A DNA stretch of 64,000 nucleotides, taken from JBELHR01 sp049606855. GTDB taxonomy: Bacteria > Bacteroidota > Bacteroidia > Flavobacteriales > Flavobacteriaceae. The DNA lies in assembly GCA_049606855.1 (NCBI GenBank), contig JBMYVY010000005.1:62001-126000 (forward strand), read 5' to 3'. Made by a program: the position numbers and the translations under genes. Under the pieces are notes generated by a model. It had not been told where the DNA came from, searched no databases, and saw only the letters and a list, made by a program, of their open reading frames with translations. Below are positions 1-8,206 of this stretch, piece after piece (the stretch's first letter is position 1; each line of letters starts with the position of its first letter).

Positions 1-587
1 TTTCTGAAATAAAAGTGAAGTACTTATCAGGAGGCCAGAAGCAGCGAGTTGCTCTTGCTAGAGTATTAGCCAAAGAACCAAAGGTCATGTTGCTGGATGA
101 ACCGTTTAGCCATATTGATAATTTCAGAAAGAACTCCTTGAGAAGAAAGGTGTTTTCTTATCTAAAATCAAAAAATATTACTTGTATTGTGGCGACACAT
201 GACACGACAGATGCACTAGCATTTGCAGATCAAACCTTATTGATACAAGATCATGAAATTTTAGCCCAAGACACACCAGAGTCGCTATACAATGACCCTG
301 GAAATAAATTTGTAGCCTCTTTTTTTAGCGACGTGAGTCAGCTCCCTTCTACCCTATGGGATGCTGAATCTGAACAAAATGAGTATATCTTTTATCCCCA
401 CGACTTATGTATTAATTCAAAGGGCTTTAAAGTTCGAGTTATAGATACTTTTTTTAAAGGATCACATTATTTAATTCAAGCAAAAACAAGTTCAGACTTA
501 GAGGTGTTTTTTCAACACGATGTTCCTTTTGAAATCGATTCTGAAATTACGATTGCTCCGATGAGGTTTAGGAATATAAACCGGTAG
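1..587 (+). CDS. ABC transporter ATP-binding protein, C-terminal part (5' end outside window)
   Basis: This is the ATPase subunit of an ABC importer; it would hydrolyse ATP on the inner face of the cytoplasmic membrane. The reading frame is open to the first base, so the Walker A part lies upstream and the GTG at 15 is not a real start. Visible motifs are the signature LSGGQKQR, the Walker B segment ending LLDEP, a D-loop and the H-loop ATHD. About 100 residues follow the ATPase core and resemble the accessory C-terminal region of PotA/UgpC-type ATPases, which suggests a polyamine, sugar or iron importer, but the substrate cannot be told from here. The 3' end overlaps the convergent dut gene by 20 bp. 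Confidence 0.9.
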   Translation, partial: SEIKVKYLSGGQKQRVALARVLAKEPKVMLLDEPFSHIDNFRKNSLRRKVFSYLKSKNITCIVATHDTTDALAFADQTLLIQDHEILAQDTPESLYNDPGNKFVASFFSDVSQLPSTLWDAESEQNEYIFYPHDLCINSKGFKVRVIDTFFKGSHYLIQAKTSSDLEVFFQHDVPFEIDSEITIAPMRFRNINR

Positions 588-1005
588 ACCCGAAACCACC
601 TTCCCCTCTTGAAGTAGTATTGAGCTCATCAGTTTCTTGCCACTTCACTTGGGTGTATTGAGCGATTACCATTTGAGCAATTCGTTCCCCATCTTCAATT
701 ATGAAATCCTCATTGGATAAATTGATTAGGATGACCCCAATCTCTCCCCTATAATCTGCATCAACAGTCCCGGGAGAATTTAATACAGTGATTCCCTTTT
801 TAGCCGCCAAACCAGAACGGGGCCGCACTTGAGCTTCGTATCCTGGTGACAAGGCCATATAGAGGCCTGTTGGAATGATTTTTCTTTCCATTGGCCCTAG
901 TCTTATCGGCTGATCAATATTTGCTCTTAGATCCATCCCAGCAGATTGAGTGGTTTCGTATTTTGGAAGCTCGTGCTTCGATTTATTGATAATTTGAACT
1001 TTCAT
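568..1005 (-). CDS. dut: dUTP diphosphatase (dUTPase)
   Basis: Hydrolyses dUTP to dUMP and pyrophosphate, keeping uracil out of DNA and feeding thymidylate synthesis. All five trimeric dUTPase motifs are present in order: MDLRAN (24-29), RPRSGLA (61-67), the motif 3 segment around D82-Y85-G87, GERIAQ (106-111) and the glycine-rich arm RGEGGFGSTG (133-142). At 145 residues it is full length. It lies 13 bp downstream of the flippase gene on the same strand, so the two are probably cotranscribed. Its stop region overlaps the convergent ABC ATPase gene. Confidence 0.97.
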   Translation of the reverse strand: MKVQIINKSKHELPKYETTQSAGMDLRANIDQPIRLGPMERKIIPTGLYMALSPGYEAQVRPRSGLAAKKGITVLNSPGTVDADYRGEIGVILINLSNEDFIIEDGERIAQMVIAQYTQVKWQETDELNTTSRGEGGFGSTGLYS

Positions 1006-1018
1006 AATTTGTTTAAAA

Positions 1019-2470
1019 TTAAAAGCGTTTCATTAATTGTTTCAGCTGTTTCCTTTCTAATATAAAGACCAATAAAGCTAAACCCAGGATTAGTACGCTA
1101 CCGATATAATAGTTTTTATCAAAGTAATAAAAATGAATGAAAGATGCGCCAATCCCAATGATTAAATAGAGCCCTATTTTTGCGATATCATAGGGGATTT
1201 TGAAAAACTTTTGACCGAGTAGATAGGAGCTTATCATCATTATTCCGTAAGCAATAAACGTTGCCCATGCAGCTGCTATATAACCATATATAGGAATGGT
1301 TTTGAATAACAAAAAGACCGTAATGAGTGCTCCAATAATAGATATATACATTCCAAATTTGGTGCGATCAATTAGCTTATACCAAATTGATAAGTTGTTA
1401 TAAATTCCCAAGAAAAGATTGGCAGCGAGAATAATAGGCACAATATCTAATGCTTCAAAATAAGCAGGAGACCTGAGGAAAATTGACGCTATTGGATGAA
1501 TAAACACGACAATTGACAACAAGAATAATACTCCGATGATACTAAACCATTTTGTGATTAGAGCATAGGAGTTTGTAGCATTTTTCTCTTTTGCTTGATT
1601 AAAGAAAAAAGGCTCAGCACCAAGTCGAAAAGCCGTAATATACAAGGTCATCATTACCCCTATTTTATACGCTCCTGCATATGCTCCCATGGCGTCTGGA
1701 CCTATGAGGTCTTCTAACACTAATTTATCTAGGTTTTCATTTGTTGTATAGGCGATTCCAGCAACAAGAACAGGCCAGGAATATTTGAACATTTTCTTCC
1801 ACAGAACCCAATTAAAACTCCATTTAACTTTGAACATTAAAGGTAATACCCCAATAAACACAAAAGCTGAAGCTATTAAATTTGCCAAAAAGATATAACC
1901 TTCTTTAAGTGAGGGATCAAACCAATTTAGGTTTTGGCCCTTGGGCATATACCACAGAAAATAGAGATTGAAAAAAGCATAAATCAGTATGGATACTATT
2001 TTAAAACCTGCATATTGAATCGATTTGCCTTCCACTCTTAGATAAGCAAAAGGAATAACGACCAAAGCATCTAGGATGGCAATCCCAATCATCATTTTGA
2101 GAAAGACTGGATCCGTAAACCCCATGAATTGTGCAATGGGATGCGAAAACCACAACAAAACTATCAGCGCAAAAACCGTAGTAACGAACAGACTAATAAA
2201 TGCAGTTGACACGACTTCCCCCTTGTTTTTTTCTCGGCTAAAAAACCTAAAAAAAGCAGTTTCCATTCCATAGGTTAATAGAATGTTCAAATAAGCGATA
2301 TAAACATAAAAGACGGTATTAACCGAAAATTGACTGGTGGTTAAAGTGGCTGTGTATAGCGAGACCAATAGAACATTTATCGCTTTTGGTAATACCGCAG
2401 CAATGCCATATATAAAAGTATCTTTAAAAAAAGACTTGAGTGTTGACAAGGTTTTTGCTTTAGGGTCCAA
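1019..2470 (-). CDS. polysaccharide flippase, Wzx/MurJ-like (MOP superfamily)
   Basis: A 483-residue polytopic membrane protein with roughly 12-14 hydrophobic helices and short basic loops, characteristic of the polysaccharide biosynthesis (RfbX/Wzx) branch of the MOP exporters. The family flips lipid-linked oligosaccharides across the inner membrane. The N-terminal half contains the pattern YGMETAFFRFFS, common in Bacteroidota members annotated as oligosaccharide flippase. No glycosyltransferases are nearby, so it is not part of a visible O-antigen locus. It immediately precedes dut. Substrate unknown. Confidence 0.85.
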   Translation of the reverse strand: MDPKAKTLSTLKSFFKDTFIYGIAAVLPKAINVLLVSLYTATLTTSQFSVNTVFYVYIAYLNILLTYGMETAFFRFFSREKNKGEVVSTAFISLFVTTVFALIVLLWFSHPIAQFMGFTDPVFLKMMIGIAILDALVVIPFAYLRVEGKSIQYAGFKIVSILIYAFFNLYFLWYMPKGQNLNWFDPSLKEGYIFLANLIASAFVFIGVLPLMFKVKWSFNWVLWKKMFKYSWPVLVAGIAYTTNENLDKLVLEDLIGPDAMGAYAGAYKIGVMMTLYITAFRLGAEPFFFNQAKEKNATNSYALITKWFSIIGVLFLLSIVVFIHPIASIFLRSPAYFEALDIVPIILAANLFLGIYNNLSIWYKLIDRTKFGMYISIIGALITVFLLFKTIPIYGYIAAAWATFIAYGIMMISSYLLGQKFFKIPYDIAKIGLYLIIGIGASFIHFYYFDKNYYIGSVLILGLALLVFILERKQLKQLMKRF

Positions 2471-2530
2471 GTTAAATATTCTTATCTGCTCCTCAAAATA
2501 TTCGTATCTTTATTAAGTAAAGTAAACGAA

Positions 2531-3082
2531 ATGAACACGGTAGATTATGGCCCTTTACAGCTTCTGATTGGAACCTGGAAAGGAGAATTGGGGAGCGACA
2601 GAGTTCCCAAAACTTACGGGGAAAAAACAAATTTATTTCGAGAAACCACGGTCTTTGAAGGTGTAGGTCAGACAGAAAACATAGATAAAGAAATTCTGAG
2701 AAACGTCAGATATGTGACCCAGATTCAGCGTATCAATGACGGCAAAATGATTCACGATCAAGTAGGTTATTATAGCTGGATTCCGGCCACCGACAAAATC
2801 ATGCACAGTTTTACTATTCCCAGAGGAATGGCAGTGGTTGCCGGAGGTGACTATACTAAGTACAAAGACGGGGTTGATCTTAAAATCACTCTAAACGCAA
2901 AAGTGGACGGTGAATGGCCCATTGCTCAAAGTGAATTTTTGAACCACAATTCAAAGGTTACAGGTTTTGAAATGGAATTGACCATCAAAGGGGATGAACT
3001 CAGTTATGTGGAACATACATACATGCATGTATTCGACAAGGATTTTGATCACTTGGATCAAAACAGACTAAAAAAAGTCTAA
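2531..3082 (+). CDS. nitrobindin/THAP4-like heme-binding beta-barrel protein
   Basis: A 183-residue soluble protein without a signal peptide. The N-terminal LLIGTWKGEG-like segment (residues 11-19) is the GxWxG signature of lipocalin/FABP-like barrels of the nitrobindin family. A C-terminal stretch DHLDQNRLKKV resembles the region carrying the haem-ligating histidine in nitrobindins, but I cannot confirm the ligand. The family binds ferric haem and nitric oxide; the role here is inferred. A near-consensus -7 box TATCTTTA lies at 2505-2512. The gene is 42 bp upstream of gpsA, which has its own -7 box. Confidence 0.7.
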   Translation: MNTVDYGPLQLLIGTWKGELGSDRVPKTYGEKTNLFRETTVFEGVGQTENIDKEILRNVRYVTQIQRINDGKMIHDQVGYYSWIPATDKIMHSFTIPRGMAVVAGGDYTKYKDGVDLKITLNAKVDGEWPIAQSEFLNHNSKVTGFEMELTIKGDELSYVEHTYMHVFDKDFDHLDQNRLKKV

Positions 3083-3100
3083 CAAAGTCATTATAATGTT

Positions 3101-3108
3101 TAATTTTG
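3101..3108 (+). promoter_or_regulatory. -7 box TAATTTTG of the gpsA promoter
   Basis: Exact match to the Bacteroidota -7 consensus TAnnTTTG, 16 bases before the gpsA ATG. No convincing -33 TTTG lies at the usual distance. Confidence 0.55.
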
Positions 3109-3124
3109 AATCAAATTTTTAGAA

Positions 3125-4117
3125 ATGGAACAACCTAAAATTGCGGTTTTTGGTGGAGGAAGTTGGGCGACAGCCATTGTAAAAATGCTTACAGAAAATT
3201 TAGATACTGTAGGCTGGTATATGAGAAGTGATTCTGCTATTCGACATATTCAGAAACACGGACATAATCCAAATTATCTTTCTTCTGCAGAGTTCGATGT
3301 TGATCAACTTTTTTTAAGTGCTGACATTAATGAAATGGCCACTTATGCAGATATAGGAATATTTGCTATTCCTTCAGCATTTGTAAGCAGCGAATTGGAA
3401 AAAATAAACGTTCCGGTAGGGGACAAGGTGGTGTTTTCTGCGATAAAGGGGATTGTTCCAGAAACAGGGCTTATTGTTGGCCAGCATTTTCATGAAGTAT
3501 ATGGGCTTTCGTATGATCAAATAGGGGTTATTACTGGGCCTTGTCATGCCGAAGAGGTAGCTATGGAACGGCTGTCTTATTTGACTATTGCTTGTCAAAA
3601 TGAGGAAAAAGCTGAGTACGTTGCAGATCTGTTGAGAAGTTTCTATATCCGTTGTAAAATTTCCGATGATATCGTGGGAACCGAATACGCAGCTATGTTA
3701 AAGAATATTTATGCAATTGCAGCTGGTATCGCGCACGGTTTGGGCTATGGAGATAATTTTCAAAGTGTCTTGATGTCGAATTCTATTCGTGAAATGAAAC
3801 GATACATCAAGAAAATTCACAAAATGAAAAGAAACATCAATAATTCAGCTTATTTGGGAGATTTACTGGTAACAGGATATTCAACCTTTTCTCGAAACCG
3901 AATGTTTGGAAATATGATAGGAAAGGGCTACACCGTGAAATCTGCAAAAATGGAAATGTCTATGGTTGCCGAAGGATATTATGCAACTAAGAGTGCTTTT
4001 ATTCTCAATCAAATTCACGGAGCCAATACTCCAATAATAGACACGGTTTACAAGGTTTTGTATCAAGGAAAAGACGCAAAAAGAGAATTCGCAGCTTTAA
4101 CAGAACTATTGGATTAA
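3125..4117 (+). CDS. gpsA: glycerol-3-phosphate dehydrogenase [NAD(P)+]
   Basis: Reduces dihydroxyacetone phosphate to sn-glycerol 3-phosphate for phospholipid synthesis in the cytoplasm. The N-terminal Rossmann motif is GGGSWATA (10-17). The catalytic lysine is in AAMLKNIYA (K193), followed by the typical GYGDN segment and the DLLVTGYSTFSRNR substrate-binding motif. At 330 residues it is full length. The start is supported by the -7 box 16 bases upstream. Its last 12 bases overlap the convergent unknown gene beside pheS. Confidence 0.96.
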   Translation: MEQPKIAVFGGGSWATAIVKMLTENLDTVGWYMRSDSAIRHIQKHGHNPNYLSSAEFDVDQLFLSADINEMATYADIGIFAIPSAFVSSELEKINVPVGDKVVFSAIKGIVPETGLIVGQHFHEVYGLSYDQIGVITGPCHAEEVAMERLSYLTIACQNEEKAEYVADLLRSFYIRCKISDDIVGTEYAAMLKNIYAIAAGIAHGLGYGDNFQSVLMSNSIREMKRYIKKIHKMKRNINNSAYLGDLLVTGYSTFSRNRMFGNMIGKGYTVKSAKMEMSMVAEGYYATKSAFILNQIHGANTPIIDTVYKVLYQGKDAKREFAALTELLD

Positions 4118-4507
4118 TCCTTTTAATCCAATTTCAGGGATTTCTGTAATCGTTTCAAAATTAACTGTCCCGCGTTTAAACTCAAATTGCTTATCGTACA
4201 ATCGATCCTTGGCGAAATAGGTCAGGTTGAATACATTGTCCATTTTTTCGAGTAGCTCTTCTTGGATGAGCTCAACCTTGGCAGCAGAACCGGCAGGTAG
4301 TTTTTCGATTTTATGGCGCATAAGTGAAGTCTCCTTGTTTTGTTCTTCATTGAACCCTTTAGAAACGATCAATACGGTTTCTAGATCCATGTCACTTTTA
4401 TTAATAACATAAGCGTACCAGTCATCAACCTTGAACTCCTCATTAAATTGAGAAACTATGGCCATATGAACATCTTTAACCACAGGTATTTTAATGTCTT
4501 TACGCAT
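4106..4507 (-). CDS. conserved hypothetical protein cotranscribed with pheS
   Basis: I do not recognise a domain. The 133-residue product has no signal peptide or membrane segment and a mixed alpha/beta composition. It contains a possible helix around residues 62-88 (LMRHKIEKLP to LLEKMD). Only one base separates it from the pheS stop codon, so it must be cotranscribed with pheS. The pairing could suggest a translation-linked role, but that is inference from position only. Confidence 0.75.
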   Translation of the reverse strand: MRKDIKIPVVKDVHMAIVSQFNEEFKVDDWYAYVINKSDMDLETVLIVSKGFNEEQNKETSLMRHKIEKLPAGSAAKVELIQEELLEKMDNVFNLTYFAKDRLYDKQFEFKRGTVNFETITEIPEIGLKGLIQ

Positions 4508-4508
4508 T

Positions 4509-5525
4509 TTATAAAGCGGATTTAAATTGCTTTAAAAATCTCATGTCGTTTTCATAGAACATACGGATATCAGGAATTTGATATAAAAGCATCGCAATTC
4601 GTTCAATTCCCATTCCGAAGGCATAGCCTGAATATTCATTTGGATCTATATTGGCATTTTTCAAAACATTAGGATCTACCATTCCGCATCCCATAATCTC
4701 TAACCATCCTGTTCCTTTGGTAATTCTATAATCGGTCTCAGTTTCCAATCCCCAATAAATATCAACTTCAGCACTCGGTTCCGTAAAAGGGAAGTATGAC
4801 GGTCTAAGTCTTATTTTACTCTTACCAAACATCTCTTTGGTAAAGTATAATAGCGTTTGTTTTAAATCTGCAAACGAAACATCTTTATCGATATACAATC
4901 CTTCAACTTGATGGAAAATACAGTGAGCTCTTGCTGAAATATCCTCATTTCTAAAAACCCTACCCGGAGATAAAGTTCTGATTGGAGGTTTGTGAGTTTC
5001 CATATATCTGGTCTGTACCGAGGAGGTATGTGTTCTCAGCAGAATATCAGGATTTTGCTCGATAAAAAAGGTATCCTGCATATCTCTTGCTGGGTGATAT
5101 TCAGGTAAATTTAAAGCGGTAAAATTATGCCAATCATCTTCAATTTCAGGCCCTTCAGAAACGGTAAAACCAATCTTTGAAAAAATCTCAATTATTTGGT
5201 TTCTAACAATAGAAATTGGGTGTCTTGCGCCAAGTTCAATAGGCTCAGATGGACGAGTTAAATCTCCAAAAGAACTCCCTTCGTCATTTGAATCTAATTG
5301 ATCCTTTAGTTGGTTCACTTTTTCAGTAGCAGAAACTTTAAGAGTATTTAGGGCTTGACCGAATTCTTTTTTCAATTGCGGTTCTACATTTTTGAACTCC
5401 GCAAATAAATCATTTAAAACGCCTTTTTTTCCTAAATATTCAATTCTAAAATTCTCAATTTCTTCGTGAGAACTCGTTTGAAACTTCTTTACTTCTTCAA
5501 TAAGATCTTTTACCTTATCCAACAT
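4509..5525 (-). CDS. pheS: phenylalanine--tRNA ligase alpha subunit
   Basis: Catalytic subunit of the alpha2-beta2 phenylalanyl-tRNA synthetase. Residues 1-85 form the N-terminal coiled coil that contacts tRNA. The class II core follows, with motif 2 (FRNEDISARAHCIFHQ) and the motif 3 region GYAFGMGIERIAML near the C-terminus. The length of 338 residues is normal. pheT is not in the window, so the two subunits are encoded apart, as is common in Bacteroidota. A perfect -7 box (TAAATTTG on the minus strand at 5551-5558) lies 25 bases before the ATG. It is divergent from gdhA. Confidence 0.97.
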   Translation of the reverse strand: MLDKVKDLIEEVKKFQTSSHEEIENFRIEYLGKKGVLNDLFAEFKNVEPQLKKEFGQALNTLKVSATEKVNQLKDQLDSNDEGSSFGDLTRPSEPIELGARHPISIVRNQIIEIFSKIGFTVSEGPEIEDDWHNFTALNLPEYHPARDMQDTFFIEQNPDILLRTHTSSVQTRYMETHKPPIRTLSPGRVFRNEDISARAHCIFHQVEGLYIDKDVSFADLKQTLLYFTKEMFGKSKIRLRPSYFPFTEPSAEVDIYWGLETETDYRITKGTGWLEIMGCGMVDPNVLKNANIDPNEYSGYAFGMGIERIAMLLYQIPDIRMFYENDMRFLKQFKSAL

Positions 5526-5550
5526 AATCTTTGTGCTAAAACTTAGTCCG

Positions 5551-5558
5551 CAAATTTA
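5551..5558 (-). promoter_or_regulatory. -7 box TAAATTTG of the pheS promoter
   Basis: Exact TAnnTTTG match on the minus strand, 25 bases upstream of the pheS ATG. The divergent gdhA -7 box is about 105 bases away. Confidence 0.6.
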
Positions 5559-5662
5559 CATTATTTTGTTTAGATTTTCACCTTAGAAAACGGGTGATAC
5601 TAAATCGTTTTCGTTTTAACTAAATATTTACTTAGAAAGCCTATTCCAATTGTATAATTAAT

Positions 5663-5670
5663 TATATTTG
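5663..5670 (+). promoter_or_regulatory. -7 box TATATTTG of the gdhA promoter
   Basis: Exact TAnnTTTG match. Its last three bases are the TTG that begins the longest open frame of gdhA, so that TTG cannot be the start. This supports initiation at the ATG at 5713. Confidence 0.6.
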
Positions 5671-5712
5671 CGTGAAATTTTTTTAAAAACGAAAAAAAAG
5701 AAACTTCTAATT

Positions 5713-7056
5713 ATGGAATCTAAAATTAAAGCCTTTATGGATGAGGTAAAAGTTCGGAACAATCATGAGCCTGAATTTTTACAAGCAGTACAGGAAGTTG
5801 CGGAAACCGTCATTCCCTATATTGCTAAGCATGACGTATATCATGGAAAAAATATTTTATTGAGGATGGTAGAGCCAGAGCGCGCTATTTCATTCCGTGT
5901 GGCTTGGGTAGATGATTCAGGAGAAATTCAAGTGAATCGAGGGTATAGAATTGAGATGAATTCCGCTATTGGTCCTTATAAAGGAGGGTTGCGTTTTCAC
6001 CCTTCTGTAAACCAAAGTATCTTGAAGTTCTTAGCTTTTGAACAAGTATTTAAAAACTCGTTAACTACGCTTCCAATGGGAGGTGGTAAAGGAGGTTCTG
6101 ATTTTGATCCTAAAGGAAAGTCTGATGATGAAATTATGCGTTTTTGCCATGCTTTCATGTCGGAATTATTTCGCCATATCGGCCCTAATACTGATGTACC
6201 TGCTGGGGATATTGGAGTAGGTGCGCGTGAGATTGGTTTCCTTTTTGGAATGTATAAAAAAATAAAGAATGAGTTTACAGGTGTTTTAACTGGTAAGGGT
6301 CTTTCTTGGGGAGGGTCTTTAATTCGCCCAGAGGCTACAGGATATGGAACTGTATATTTTGCACAGTCTATGCTTGAAACAAAGGGAGACAGTTTTAAAG
6401 GAAAGAATGTTGTTATTTCAGGATCTGGAAATGTTGCTCAATATGCTGCTGAGAAGGTGTTGCAATTGGGAGGAACTGTTTTGACAATGTCCGACTCTTC
6501 AGGTTATATATACGATAAAGACGGAATTGACCAAGAGAAGTTGACTCATGTAATGGAATTAAAAAATGAAAAGAGAGCTCGTATCTCTGCTTATCTCGAA
6601 AAATACCCTGAGGCTGAATTTGTAGCAGGGAAAACTCCATGGAATGTGAAATGTGATGTTGCCTTACCATGTGCAACTCAAAATGAACTTGATGGAGATG
6701 ATGCCAAAGCATTAATTGGAAATGGAGTAATTGCAGTGGCAGAAGGAGCAAATATGCCTTCTACTCCTGAAGCTGTTCACGCTTTCCACAGTTCAAAAAT
6801 TATGTTTGCACCAGGAAAAGCATCAAATGCAGGGGGTGTAGCCACTTCAGGATTAGAGATGACTCAAAACTCATTGAGGTTTAACTGGACTCGTGAGGAG
6901 GTTGATGAGAAATTAAAGCAAATTATGTCGGATATTCACCATTCTTGTATTAAATACGGAACAGATGAAGACGGATATATTGACTATGTAAAAGGTGCAA
7001 ATATTGCAGGCTTTGTAAAAGTAGCTGATGCTATGCTAGCGCAAGGAGTTATTTAA
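5713..7056 (+). CDS. gdhA: NADP-specific glutamate dehydrogenase
   Basis: Interconverts 2-oxoglutarate plus ammonium and glutamate in the cytoplasm; the hexameric 50-kDa type is usually NADP-dependent and assimilatory. Motifs include the substrate region PYKGGLRFHP, the catalytic-lysine segment GGGKGGSDFDP, the PAGDIGVGAREIG segment and a Rossmann GSGNVAQYA. With the ATG at 5713 it has 447 residues, matching the usual length of about 445. A longer frame back to a TTG at 5668 is rejected because that codon lies inside the promoter -7 box. The terminator at 7081-7109 follows. Confidence 0.96.
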   Translation: MESKIKAFMDEVKVRNNHEPEFLQAVQEVAETVIPYIAKHDVYHGKNILLRMVEPERAISFRVAWVDDSGEIQVNRGYRIEMNSAIGPYKGGLRFHPSVNQSILKFLAFEQVFKNSLTTLPMGGGKGGSDFDPKGKSDDEIMRFCHAFMSELFRHIGPNTDVPAGDIGVGAREIGFLFGMYKKIKNEFTGVLTGKGLSWGGSLIRPEATGYGTVYFAQSMLETKGDSFKGKNVVISGSGNVAQYAAEKVLQLGGTVLTMSDSSGYIYDKDGIDQEKLTHVMELKNEKRARISAYLEKYPEAEFVAGKTPWNVKCDVALPCATQNELDGDDAKALIGNGVIAVAEGANMPSTPEAVHAFHSSKIMFAPGKASNAGGVATSGLEMTQNSLRFNWTREEVDEKLKQIMSDIHHSCIKYGTDEDGYIDYVKGANIAGFVKVADAMLAQGVI

Positions 7057-7080
7057 TCATTCCTCTATTATGATATTAGC

Positions 7081-7109
7081 AACCCTCGATTTGTATCGGG
7101 GGTTTTTTT
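7081..7109 (+). terminator. intrinsic terminator of gdhA
   Basis: Inverted repeat AACCCTCGAT / ATCGGGGGTT (one G-T pair) around a TTGT loop, running into a T-tract. Confidence 0.85.
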
Positions 7110-7125
7110 ATGCATAAAAAGGAGG

Positions 7126-7133
7126 TATTTTTG
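7126..7133 (+). promoter_or_regulatory. -7 box TATTTTTG only 4 bases before dinB
   Basis: TAnnTTTG match that ends four bases before the dinB ATG. A promoter here would give a leaderless or nearly leaderless transcript. An AAGGAGG sequence at 7119-7125 overlaps it and could instead be a Shine-Dalgarno with long spacing. Confidence 0.4.
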
Positions 7134-7137
7134 TTTT

Positions 7138-8205
7138 ATGGCTTCAGATAATCCCAGGAAAATAATTCATATTGATATGGACGCGTTTTATGCATCTGTT
7201 GAGCAAATGGATCACCCTCATTTGGCAGGTAAACCTATTGCTGTTGGCGGGGGAGGAGATAGAGGGGTTGTTGCAGCCGCCAGCTATGAGGCGAGAAAGT
7301 TTGGAGTAAAAAGCGCAACGGCAGGTCGTCTTGCCAAAACCTTATGCCCCGATTTAATTTTTGTCAAACCGCGTTTTGACCGCTATAAAGAAATTTCACA
7401 ACAAATAAGGCAGATCTTTTTTGAATATACCAACCTTGTAGAACCCTTGAGCTTGGACGAAGCCTATTTGGACGTTACTCATAACAAGAAACAACATGAA
7501 TCAGCTACCTTATTAGCTAAGGAGATTAGGAGCCGAATTAAATCTGAAGTAGGTTTAAACGCCTCTGCGGGTATCTCTACAAACAAGTTTATTGCAAAGA
7601 TCGCCTCGGATGTCAATAAACCAAATGGTCAAAAAACAGTAGCTCCAAAAGAAATAGAAAGTTTTATAGCGGATTTAGATATTCGCAAGTTTTATGGGGT
7701 AGGAAAGAAAACGGCTGAACAAATGTACCAACTCGGAATCTTTACTGGAAGAGACTTGAGGTCAAAAACATTGGAGTTTTTAACAGATAACTTTAAAAAT
7801 AGCGGTGCCTATTATTACGATCTTGCACGGGGAATACATCACAGCGAGGTCAAAACTGATCGTCCAAGAAAGAGTTTAGCAGCAGAGCATACTTTTGAAA
7901 AAAACTTGAGTAGCGAACTCTTTTTGGAAAAGGAATTGATTAAAATATCGAAAACATTAGAAAACAGATTAAAAAAAGTAAACCTATCGGGCCGAACCTT
8001 GACCTTGAAGATTAAATACAGTGATTTTAGCCAACAAACTAGAAGTAAGACACTAGATTATTATATTTACAAAAAAGAAGATTTGTTTAATCTTGCAAAA
8101 GGGTTGTTATATGCAGATAAATTGCAAAACTCCGTACGTTTACTTGGGATAAGCGTTTCAAATTTTTATGGAAAAGAAATCTCACAACTAACATTAGAAT
8201 TATAA
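7138..8205 (+). CDS. dinB: DNA polymerase IV (Y-family translesion polymerase)
   Basis: Error-prone Y-family polymerase that copies past damaged bases. The catalytic motif IHIDMDAFYASVE (residues 10-22) supplies the first metal-binding aspartate. SLDEAYLDVT carries the second acidic pair, and the GISTNKFIAKIASDVNKPNGQ region is the family signature. The helix-hairpin-helix part (FYGVGKKTA) and little-finger domain follow. The length of 355 residues is normal. The next gene starts one base after the stop, so dinB heads a three-gene unit. Confidence 0.95.
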   Translation: MASDNPRKIIHIDMDAFYASVEQMDHPHLAGKPIAVGGGGDRGVVAAASYEARKFGVKSATAGRLAKTLCPDLIFVKPRFDRYKEISQQIRQIFFEYTNLVEPLSLDEAYLDVTHNKKQHESATLLAKEIRSRIKSEVGLNASAGISTNKFIAKIASDVNKPNGQKTVAPKEIESFIADLDIRKFYGVGKKTAEQMYQLGIFTGRDLRSKTLEFLTDNFKNSGAYYYDLARGIHHSEVKTDRPRKSLAAEHTFEKNLSSELFLEKELIKISKTLENRLKKVNLSGRTLTLKIKYSDFSQQTRSKTLDYYIYKKEDLFNLAKGLLYADKLQNSVRLLGISVSNFYGKEISQLTLEL

Positions 8206-8206
8206 G

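Noticed and set aside
5668..5712. N-terminal extension of gdhA from the TTG at 5668
   Set aside because: The codon lies in the -7 box TATATTTG, and the ATG at 5713 gives the family length of 447 residues.
6413..6751. 112-codon frame antisense to gdhA
   Set aside because: Composition (Leu/His/Gln-rich) is what the reverse of a coding frame gives; no family resemblance.
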